A stretch of 64,000 nucleotides of DNA from NCBI GenBank assembly GCA_023846275.1, contig JAIUJO010000160.1, positions 930,774-994,773 of the forward strand, written 5' to 3'. Positions 50,001-61,880 of this stretch are shown here, in pieces (position 1 is the stretch's first letter; each line of letters opens with the position of its first letter). A program made the translations under genes and the position numbers. Under the pieces are notes generated by a model. The model saw only the letters and a list, made by a program, of their open reading frames with translations, was not told where the DNA came from and did no database searches. The DNA is from Vanilla planifolia (Eukaryota; Streptophyta; Magnoliopsida; Asparagales; Orchidaceae).

Positions 50001-50100
50001 ACTAAGAATTACTAAAAATTATCAAAATAAAAAACAAAAACTAATAATAAAAAATATATAATTAGATAGAGCTCATTGATATGAATCCAATGACATTTTT
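47005..50100 (-). repeat. Tandem array block 1 (reverse monomers)
   Basis: Landmark 'tagagctcattg' or its variants occurs at about 47015, 47402, 47731, 47859, 48010, 48301, 48707, 49116, 49537, 49955 and 50069. Intervals from 48301 to 49955 are 406, 409, 421 and 418. Those at 47731-47859 and 49955-50069 are only 128 and 114, and the first interval is 387. The left edge meets inverted repeat C copy 3 at about 47.0 kb. Confidence 0.85.
49931..50097 (-). repeat. Near-identical 50-bp local duplication beside the inversion point
   Basis: The bases 'aataaaaaatatataattag' and the next 30 or so ('atagagctcattgatat.aatccaatgacattt') occur at about 49932 and again at about 50047 with one visible difference. 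This is far more alike than any two ordinary monomers of the array, so the duplication is much younger than the array. The second copy ends exactly at the change of monomer orientation. Confidence 0.9.
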
Positions 50101-53100
50101 CTTGTATTTGGTTGCACTTTTATGTAATTCTATATCTCACCTAATGTGATCTTTACGTCATATTAAAGTCATGATATTACATTAAGTTTATAATATTTTA
50201 ACTTTAAAATATATTTACTTGATATTAAAATATCTTTTTCTAAAATCTTATTTATAATAGAAATTTATTGTAATTGAAAGAGCTACATCGAATTAAGTAT
50301 TTACTTTTGTATTTTTCAAATAATTTATTGGTCAAGTTTTTTTAATTTGATGAAGTATTAAGATTTGTTTCTTATTTAACAATGGTTAGTGGTATACTAA
50401 TTCTCTTTGGCATATTGGAATGCAATTTTTCTATACAACATATCTAAATATTTTAATTTTTTTTTATTTGGATGTGTTACTAGTAACTCTAAATCTAACC
50501 TCTACATCACTTTGATTTTCTTATATTATATCTCATTGATTCTCTTAATTTATAGTTTGATATATATTTACTTTATATCAAAATAATTATTTATCATAAT
50601 TTATTATTATTGTATTTGAAGTTAATAGTTATTCTATTCACGGTCCAATCGAGAGAGAATGAAACATTGTTGTAATCCTCTCCATGAGCTGTATCAAGTT
50701 AATATTCATTGCATATATATATATTATTTTTTAAGATTTTAACAATCTTTATTAGACATGTCATTTCAAACCTTTTGTTACTATTGAGGATCTTACACTT
50801 GATCCTTTTATTATCTTGGAAAGAAGCTTCACCTATAATTTATCTTATTTCTTCAATTGTTTTGCTTTGAATTGGTTGTTTTTCTTTGCAACTCCAAATC
50901 TCTTCTTGTTTGACAATTTCATTGCTTTTATTTGGTGTTACTTTACTTCAATTTATCTCATTCTTGCTTGGAAAGAAATTCACTAAAACTAAAAAAATAA
51001 TTCATTATTATTAATTCTCTTTTTTGTTAGATTTTTCATGGTAATTCAAAATAAGGTCTAATCTAAATGAAGGAAAAGTTGCTGGATTCATCTCAATAAG
51101 TCATATAAAATATTATATTTTATCACTTTAAATTTTTTTTAAAATTTTTTCAAGTGCGACGTGACACTTCAGTTTATACTCGATTTGATAATGGTGGTTG
51201 TCACACAACATCTTTATTATCATTAAAAGAAACCTTATCATACAAATTATCTAATTCCTTCAAATATTTTTCTTTGATTTGGTCATATTACTTTAAAACT
51301 CCAAACCACGTCTCGTGTGACATTTGCATCCAATTGATTTGGTAATATTAAATTGCTTCAATTTATCTTTTTCACAATTAATATTTATTTTCTTTGAAAT
51401 AAAGAATAATATTTTTTTGTTAGTGTTTTTTATTTTAAGCATTCTTAATATTTAAAAATAAGTTCGATTGGGACTAAACAAACATTTTATCATTTATTGT
51501 AAATGAATAAGAAGTCTATTTTAAAGGAATAAAAAGACTTTGAACTCTTCTAGAAGTGATCTACCAAAAAAATATTCATTTTAATACTTTAAAAATGATA
51601 TATGTGTAATTTTAAGAGGCTAGAAGAAGCTTTATTATTCATGCGTGACATAGATGATTGAAAATATTGCACTTGATATCTGAACATATTGAAAAGATAT
51701 TTTGTGAAAAAAAATTATCTAATTTTTCAAGTTTTTTAATTTGATTTTGTCATATAAATATGTACTCTGAATCACATCTCTTTTGACATTTTGCATCACT
51801 TTGATTTTGTTTTATTATATTGCTTTCATTTATCTCATTTCAACTTTAACATATTTTTTAATAAACATTGAAGTAATAAATTATTAATATTTAAGTTTAT
51901 TTAAGTTGAAAGTTAAAAGTCATTTCAGATGGCATCCCATCGAGATAAAATAATCTTTCCTAGTTTTTCCTTGATGAGCTATATCTAGCTTAGTATTTAT
52001 TTAAATTTTAACAATATTTTTTGGTTATTTTGAGATGTTGTATAAGACATTTTGATTATTACCTCATTTAATAATCAAGGTCATTAAATTCAGCCCCATA
52101 CAATCTTGCATAGAAAATTTCCTACATAATTTACCTCATTTTCCAAAATTGTTTTTATTTATTTACTTTACTACATAACTCTAAATCTTCTATGGCATGA
52201 CCTTTAAATTTCTTTGATTTGTTTGTAGTGCATTGCTCTAATTCATATCATTTCAACATTAACGATATTTACTCAACATTATCGTAATAATTTATTATTC
52301 TTTATGCTTAATTAATTTTGTAATTTGTAGCAATTCTAAAGAAGTTCTCTTTGAGATGAAATTAAACATTGTTAGAGTTGTCTCGATGTTCTAATTAAAT
52401 TTTCATATATATATATATAATTTTCTATGCTTTTGCACTCTTCATGAGACGTGTAAGTTAATTCATTATTTAATGGTTAAGGTTACTGCACTTGATCTTA
52501 TTAGTATCCTCAAATGCAATATTCATGGATAATTTATCTAAATTTTTTAATCATTTTATGATAAGTTGTATATATTTTTTTTATTATTGAATCTTTTCTC
52601 GTTTGGCATTTACATCACTTCGAATTGGCCATTCTTGGTTTTAATTTTGGTTATTTTAGCTTAAATATATATTTTATTTACATCAAAAAAATATTATTGT
52701 TAATATTTATTTAATTTGGTAATTTAGTGTAATTCCATATGAGGAATGATTGAGATGAAATAATCATTCTTGGATTCATTTTGATAAGCTTTATGCAACT
52801 AAACATTCATATTTAAATTTTAAATATTTTATTCTCTAGAATTTTTCCATGTTTTACAAGTTAAATTGATTCATAATTTATTTAATTGTTGACAATTTTA
52901 CACTTGATATCCGAGGGTCTTCGAATCTAAATTTTCAAAGAAAATGTATCTCATTTCTTCAAATGTTCTGCTTCAATATTGTTATATTAGTATGAAACTA
53001 TATATTTTCTGTCATGTCAATTTTACATCACTTTGATTTCATATTATTTCTTTGTCTCAATTCATTTCTTTTAGCATTAATATATTTTTACTTCATAGTA

Positions 53101-56100
53101 AAGTAATAATTTATTATTATTAATGCTTATTTACTTTGATAATTTATCGTAAGAAAAAACTTGGTTTGATCAAGATGAAATAAAGCTTGTTGGTGTCATG
53201 TTGACGAGGTTTATCTAGTTAAATATTTTTTAAAACATTTTATTTTTAGTGGTTATGCATAGTTTATGTGGTATTTTTATTCATACCATATTTAAGAATC
53301 AAGGACGATGTACTCAATCACCTTATTAACTTATAAACTATTTTTCTTATATAATATGTTATTTCTTAAAAAATTTTGTCAAGGTTTTGTTATATTACTA
53401 TGTAACACTAAATATCCTATTATGTGATCCTTAGATCGATTTGAATTGATCAAATTAAATTGCTTAATTTTATCTAAATTTTGCTTTAATATATATTAAC
53501 TTAATATTATATAATTTTTTATTATTTTTCTTATTTAATTTTAAAATTCACAATAATTTAGTTAAGGTCTGATCAGAATTATTTAAATAACATAATATTA
53601 AATAGCTCATTCTTTTTTATTATCATGCAATCAAATTTTCCAACACAATTTGTATTTCTTTCAAATATTTCTCTTCAAATTTCTTATACAATTATGTACC
53701 TACAAATTGCCCTTTATGACAACTTTCCATCACTCTTATTTAGTTATATTCATTGATTTAAATTATCTCATTGGAATTTTAATATATATATATTCCTAAT
53801 ATTAAAATAATAACTTAATTTTTATATTAAGTTATTATGATATTTCTTTACAATTCAAAACAGGAACCATTTGATATGAAACAAACATTATTAAAGTCAC
53901 CTCAAGGACCTCTATCTAATTAAATATTAATTTTAATATTTTTTAAAATGTACATCGTTTGATGATCAAGGATGCTACACTCGTTCTCAATAATTTTCAA
54001 TGTAACTTTCCCATTGAATTTAACTAATTTTTCTTAATATTTTATTTGTTTTGTTATACTACTATTTATCTCAAAAACATCTCTCATGTGCCATTTATAT
54101 TTATTTTATTTTATTATATTACATTGTTTTAATTTATCTTATTTTATCTTTAATTTATATTTTCTTAGTATTAAAATAAAATCTATTTCAATTTATGTTT
54201 GTTTATCTTGATTTGTAGTAATTCAAAATATTTTTTTATTAAAAATAAAATAAATATGATTGGACATGTCTTCATGAGATTAATCTAATAAAATATTCAT
54301 TATTATATTTTAATATATTTCATTTTTGAAGGGTTTTTATGCATGTTTTTTGAGAAATCTAATTACATACATAATTTGATCAATGAATTAAACTTTTGTA
54401 AATAATTTATCTCATTTCTTCAAATTTTTTTATTTTCATTGCTTATTCTACAATGAAACACTAAACATTTAGCTTATTTCAATTTGTACTATTACATGCA
54501 ATCAATTTATCACGTTTTTAGCTTTAATGAATGTTTATTTAATAAAAAATGAAATTTATTTTATTATCTATGCTTACAATCTTTGGTAATTCCCAATAAT
54601 TTATCACGTTTCTAGCTTTATGGGCTTTATGGGACATTTTTATTCGTTACTAATTTGAAGACCAACAATATTGCACTCAACCTCTCTATTATCAGAGAAT
54701 GCAACTTTTCCACATAATATATTTCCTTTCTTTTAATTTCTTATTTTGATTTAGTTATATTAATTGGTAAAATAAAGGTTTCTTTATTTGACATTTAAAT
54801 AGCTTTGACTTGGATATATTACCTTCTTGAAATTATCTGATTTGAAGTATACTATATATTTAATTGATATTAAAATATATGTTTTATTATTTATTATTAT
54901 TTAATTTTTAAAATATTATAATTCAAATAGAGTTATGATCAATATGAAACAAATATTATTGGACTTAACTCTAGTTGCTCTGTCTAATTAACTATTCATT
55001 TTTATAGCTGTAAAGATTTTATTTTCTAAGATTTTTTTGCATGTTTCATACGATATTTTGATTAATAACTCATTTGAAGGTCAAGGATGTTATACTTTAC
55101 CTCTTGCATATCTTAGAAAGCAACTTTCTTATAATTTGTATTTCATTTCTTCAAATTATTAGCTTTAATTTTGTTATATTAAGAAGAAACACTAAATCAA
55201 ATCTTTTGTGAGCTTCATAATGCTTTGATTTTACAACATTGCATTGCTTAAATTTTAATTTTCATAGCTATAATATATACTTACTTGATATTAAAATATT
55301 ATTTTCTTAATATTTATGCTTAGATATTTTGTGATTTGTTAAAATTTCAAATGATCTTCGACAAAAATGAAAAAAATTTTGATGAACTCTTGTCAACTGG
55401 CTTTAACCAATTAAAAGTTCTTTTGCATTATTTTAAATATATCTTTCAATTTTACTTTTTTATTACCTTTAGAGGGTTTTCAATTTATACATAGATTGAT
55501 GATTAAGATTTTATAGTTGATATCCTTATTGTCTTGGAATACCACCTTTTAGCACAATTTATTTTATATTTAAAGATTTCTAGCTGTTATTTAGTTTTAT
55601 TTCAATCTTACTCAAAATTTTCATTCATAAGACTTTTACATCATCACATTTGGAATACATTACATTACTTTCATGGATCTTATTTCTACTTTAAATTATA
55701 TTTAATTCGGTCTAAAATAATTATTTATTATTGTCAATGTTTGTTTACTTTAGAAATTCAAAGTCATTGTAAACAAGATTCTATCAAGACGAACCAAACT
55801 TTTAAGAACTAGTATTTGTGAGCCTTATCAAATTAAATATTATTATTTTTATTTTTTAATTTTTTTTCTTTTTGCTTATGTTGGTATGCTATATGGCATT
55901 CGATTTGTACATGAGTTGTAGTTTGAGGATGTTAGATTCGACCTCAAGATATATTGGAATTAAATGTTAACATACATTTTGTCTTATTTCTTCAAATATG
56001 TTTGCTTTTATTTTATTATATTACTATGAAACTATAATTTCTCTCTTAGGTAATCTTTACATCAATTTTATTTATTATTATTATATTACCTTAATTAATC

Positions 56101-57560
56101 TACTATGTGCTCTAATATATATCTATTTAAAATTAAAAATAAAATATTTATTATTTTTTACTATTTTGTTTTTCGAATATATTTTGTAATTCTAAAAGTG
56201 TTTAAATGGAGACAAAATAAATGTCATTAAACTCGTCTTAATGGGCACCATCCAACTAAATTTTTTGTAGATTTTAACATTATTTTTATGACTTTTCATG
56301 TTTTTCAAAAGCTTTTGATTCATATGATATTTAACAAAAATCAAGTGCTACACTTAATCCCCAAGGTATGTTGGAAGGCAACTTTTTTATATAATTTATA
56401 TAATTTCTTCAAATGTTCTCCTTAGATTTGTTTATATTTCTATGTACCTCTAAATCTCATTTCTCATGACCTTTGCATTGCCTTCATATGGCACTATTAC
56501 ATTACTTTAATTTAGCTTTAATATATATTTTCTTTTGATGAAATTAAAAATTTTATTATTTATGCTTATTTCCATAAGCAATTTGCCTTAAATTCATACA
56601 AGATCTCACTGAGATGTAACAAAAGTCATTCAGTCCATCTTATCGAGATCTATCTAGTTAAACATTAATTTTTATAATTTTCAATTTTTTATTGCTAGGA
56701 TGTTCAAATGCTTTATTAGTTATTTCGCTTGGTACGAAATTTGATGATCAAGGAAGTTAGACTCGTTCTTCTTGGTATCTTGGAATGTCATTTTCTCATT
56801 CAATTTATCTTTTCTTTCCAAACATTTTGCTATGATTCTGTAATATAATTATATAACTCTTAATCTCCACTCGTGTGGCCTTTATATAACTTTGATTTTT
56901 TTATTATGTTAAGTAAAGTTAATTTTTTTTAGCTTTGATATAAGCTATCTTAATATAAAAATTATAATACATTAATATTTATCCCTACTTAATTTGGAAA
57001 TTTTTAGTAGTTACGAATGAGGTTTCTTCATCTTGTAATAAATGTTATTTAACATGACTTGATGAACTTTATCCAATTAAATATTAATTTTAATTATTTA
57101 TAACCATATTTTTTCAAAATTTTTTAATGCTTTTTAAGTTATTTTTATTCAAACTTTATTTGATATGTTGCACTTGACCACCTTTGCATTTCTGAAGGAA
57201 AATTTCTAGTACAATTTATTTCATTTCTTCAAATTTTGTCCTTATATTTTGTTAACTTTATGCAAATCTAACTATCAACTCATGTGACCTTTACATAGCT
57301 TTCATTTAACTATATTATTACATCAATTTATCTTACTTCATCTTTAACGTATATTTACTAAACTTCAAAATTATAACTCTTTACTATTTTTCTTATTTTT
57401 TTTATTAATACTAAATAATTACAAATAATTTTCAATCGAATAAAAATAAACATTATCAGATTCATCTTAACAAGTTCAATAAAATAAACTATTCCTCCTT
57501 ATAATTTTAAATATCTTTTTCTAGAGATTTGGCATACTTTAGGAATTACTTTTTAAAAGA
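50101..57560 (+). repeat. Tandem array block 2 (forward monomers)
   Basis: The 'cttcaaatgtttt' box or its variants occurs at about 50851, 51258, 51724, 52141, 52544, 52957, 53365, 53658, 54031, 54418, 54729, 55149, 55569, 55990, 56407, 56814 and 57227. Most intervals are 403-421. The exceptions are one of about 466 and four of about 290-390. Five successive monomers from 54729 have intervals of about 420, 420, 421, 417 and 407, the most regular part of the array. Open frames at 55534-55812 and 55998-56189 are repeat-derived. Confidence 0.9.
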
Positions 57561-60500
57561 CATAACTAAAAGTTATGTAATATAACTAAATCAAAGTCAA
57601 AAAATTGAAAAATGAGATAAATTGTGCAGCAAGGTCACATTCCAAGACACTTAAGAGATTGAGTATGACATGATAGATTACCAAACCATGCATGAAGCAA
57701 GTTATCCCATAAATTGTCTCAATATTAGATAAACCCCATTGGGATAAGTGCAACACCATTTATTTCATCTTAAACGAATTCTATTTGAAATTACTATAAA
57801 TTATGAAATTTAATATGCAGAAAAAAAGAAAATTATTGCTTAAATAATCGATGTATATATATATTAAAGATGAAAAATGATAACTTAAAGCAATGAAAAA
57901 TATCGAAAAGAAAGGATCGTAAATGCCATAAGGAAAGAGATTTAGTCATACATTGTAATATAACCAAAGAGAGAAAAAAAGTTGAAAAATAATTACATTA
58001 ATTACATGTGAAAGTCTCATAGCAAGATACTAAGGAGTTTGGGTGTAACATCCTTAACTATTAAATATGGTACATATCATAATTTCATACAAAGCATGCA
58101 AAAACCTTATAAATAGAATATTTAAAAATGTCCAGATTTATCTTTAATTAGACATGTATTATCAAGACTAATCCAATGACATTGTTTCATATCATTGAAA
58201 CCTTATTTGAAATTACTATGAATTTTCAAAGTCAATAACAAAAAATAATATCACAATTAACATTTTAATGTTATGAAAATATATGTTAAACTTTAAATGT
58301 ATCACATGGAAGCAATGCTTTATAAGAAAACTTAATGCGATGTAAATGACATACGATATTAGATATAGTAACATAGTAAAATAACTTAGCAAAGTATTTA
58401 ATAAAATGAGAAAAACTATAAAGGAATGTTGTACTTCAAAGGTATAATGGTGCTATAGTGTAACATACCTAATTCACAAATTAGTTGCACATCAAAATGT
58501 CTTGCATTCTTTGCCAAATCATAAAAAGAAAAATATTTCAAAAATATTACAAGAAATATTTTATTGCATTGTGATCATAAGGATGAGTGCAATGATGTTT
58601 GTTTCTTCTCAATTAAACCATCTTTGGAATTTTTGTAGATTTCCAAAACTAAAAAGCATAAATAATAATAATTTTTTTAAATATTATGTAAATATTTATA
58701 TTAAAATTTGAATAAGATAAATTAAAGAAATTTAATATAACCCAATTTCAAATGAGAGCGAACTTAAACTTGCAATGCATTATAGCCAAATCCAATTAAA
58801 AAATTTGAAGAAATGAAAAACATTTTGTGTGAAAGTTGTATTGCTCGTGACAAAGTAGATGAAGTGCAATTTCACGATCATCAAATTAGGCATGAAAGGA
58901 AATGTCTAGTAAATCAAGCTAAAACATCTGAAAATAAAATTTTTAAAGATAAAAAAGTGAAAATGTGTTTACATAGAGCTTATGAGGATAACTCCAATGA
59001 AGGTAGTGTCATTTCATTTTGACCTCATTTTGATTTATTGCAACTAACCAAAGTATATGAGTATAAATAATCATAAATTATTATTTTAATATTAAAAAAT
59101 ATATGAAAGTTTAAAAAGGATAAATTGTATCATTGTAACATTACGAAGTAAAAACAATATAAAGATCACATCCAAGGAGATTTTCAATTGAGTAGTAACC
59201 AAACCTAATCAAAGAAAAAAGTTTCAAGAAATGAGATAAATTTTATAGAAAAGTTAAATTAAAAGACATTAAGAAGATTGGTTGTAATATTCATGATCTC
59301 CAATTTAGATATAAATTAAAATGTCTCCAAAAATTTTCAAAATACTATAAACTAACCTTTAAATTACAAAAAATATTTAATTGGATAGAGTTCATTGTGA
59401 TTAGTCGAATGATTTTTGTTTTGCCCCAATCACAACTTGTTTCGAATTACTATGAGTTACTAAATTATATACCAATAAAAAAGATTATTTTATTATAAAA
59501 TTAAAACATAATTATATAGAGCTCTTTGAGTTAAATCCAATAATGTTGGTTTCATGTTGATTGTGCCATCTTTGTTATACTAATAATCACTAAAGTAAGT
59601 GAGTATTAATAAAATTAAATTATTTTTTTCATATTTAGTAGATATATAATAAATTTGAAATAAATAAATTGAAGTAATGTAATGCTAATAAATCAAAGTA
59701 ACATAACAGTAATATGAAAGGAGATTTAAAGTTATATAGTAAATAATCAATTCAAAATGAATCAATTGTAGAAATAAAGCAAATTATGCAAAATGTTGCA
59801 TTTCGAGATCCTAAGGTGATTGAGTGTAACATTGTTAATCATAAAGTGTAATATAAAAAATTGTAGAAGTGTAATATAACACGCTTATAACGATGTAAAT
59901 GTTAAAAGAGAAGAGAGTTAGAGTATTATAGTAATGTACCTAAATCAAACAAAAAATTTCAAAAAATGAGATTAATGATCTGAGAAAGCTACATTTGAAG
60001 GTAAAAAGTAGATATAGTGTATCTCATTTGAAGATACAAATGAGATACGAGCAAAAATGCCTTGTAAAATATTTAAAACCTTAAAAAAAGTGTTTCCAAA
60101 TATAAAAGAGAATATTTTATTTGATAGAACTTGTCATGATGAGTCTATCAACATTTGAGCCATCTCAATCAAACATTGTTTGAAATTATTATAATTTAAC
60201 AAATTAAATAAAAATAAATAATAATTTATTATTTTTATAATATTATGGTGAAATAATACAAATTGAAGAGATTTCATATGTCGAAATCAAAGTGATGTTA
60301 ATGTCACATGAAAGAAGAATTAATGTTACAGAGTAACGATCCGATTCAATACAAAAAATTGAAACAAAGAGATAACTTGTAATGGAATGTTGTATTTATA
60401 GGTAATAAGGAGATTGATTGCAACACATCAATCATCATGATAAGCAAAAATTCAAATTATTGTAATGCATGTCGAATCCATAAAAAAATATTCAAAATTA

Positions 60501-61880
60501 TAAAAATTGATATTTCATAGGATGGTGACGAAAATGTCAAATAAGATGAGATTTAGGGACAAATATATACATTGCTAAATCAAAGCGAAAATTTTAAGGA
60601 AATTACAAAATTGTTATGTGAAAGGTGCACTACAAAATACTAAAATGATCAAATATAACATGCTTAATTATCAAATGAAATATGAATCAAAATATCTCAT
60701 ACAATGTGTTAATCAATAAAAGATTTAATATTTAATTGGAGAGCTTTTGGAGTTGAGACAAACAAAGGTTTCTTCATTTCGTTTAGAGCTCATTCAGAAT
60801 TATTGTTAATTTCCAAAGAACTTAAGAAAAAAATAATAATTTTTTTATATATTAAAGTTGAAAGGATATAAATTGATGCTATGTGCTATTACAAAATCAA
60901 ATTGATTCTAAGGACACATGAAGATTGATTTTGGGTTACATAGTTATATAACCATTTTAAAATGAAAAATTTTAAAATATGAGATAAATTGTAAAGAAAA
61001 CATGAATTCATAGATATTAAGAAGAATAAGTGTGATATCCTTGAGAGACAAATATGTATGAATAAAACTATTTTTTAAAATATTTTAGAATCCCATAAAG
61101 CAAAATATTTTAAAATATAAAAATAATTTTTATTTAGTTAGAGCTAGTTGTGTTGAGTCCAATTATGTATGTTTCAAAAAATTCATAATTCTTTTGGAGT
61201 TATTGCAAAAGACCAACATAAGAAAGTTTAAATAATAATTAATTTTTTTTAACATTTGTAGATATAAATTGATGCTTAAATGAGATAAACTGAAGTATTG
61301 CAAAAATAATAAACCCAAAGTGACGTATTTATTAATCACATGAGAGGAGATTTGGAGTTGCATAGAAAAATAACAACATCAAAATAAAAACTTTTATGAA
61401 ATGTGATAAATTATATGGGAATATTACATTCCAAGATAATAAGGAATTTGATAGTAACATTTTCTATCACAAAATGAGGCGTCATTCAAAAAATCTCGTA
61501 TGGGGTACCAAAATCCTTGAAAATGAAACATTTAAAAATACAAAAATAAATATTTAGTTTGATAGTGGTCATCAAAACATGTCCAATGATGTTATTTTAA
61601 TCCTAACAAAATTTATGGTGGAATTACTACAAATTACAAAAGTAATCATACATAAATAATAACAAATTATTATATTAATATTAAATAAGTTTATATTAAA
61701 AAACAAATGAGAGAAATAAAACTAATATAATATATGAAAATAAAAGTTATTTAAAGATGCACATAGGGATATTTAACCAAATAAAATTAAAAAAATTTGA
61801 AGAAATAAGATAAATTATATGAAAAAGTTTCATTCTAATATAATAAAGAGATTGAGCATAACATTCTTGATTGTTATCGA
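57561..61880 (-). repeat. Tandem array block 3 (reverse monomers)
   Basis: The reverse landmark occurs at about 57731, 58153, 58571, 58976, 59388, 59519, 60127, 60740, 61141 and 61566. Full intervals are 422, 418, 405, 412, 401 and 425. A short 131-bp interval (59388-59519) repeats the pattern seen in block 1, and two longer intervals (about 608 and 613) hold partly deleted monomers whose landmark is lost. The 69-aa frame at 58813-59022 follows the monomer text and is not a gene. Confidence 0.85.

Noticed and set aside
55534..56189. Open frames of 92 and 63 aa
   Set aside because: Both follow tandem-array monomers and are simple by-products of the AT-rich repeat.
58813..59022. 69-aa frame with Cys and His residues
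   Set aside because: It is within a reverse monomer of the array; neighbouring monomers are not open in that frame.
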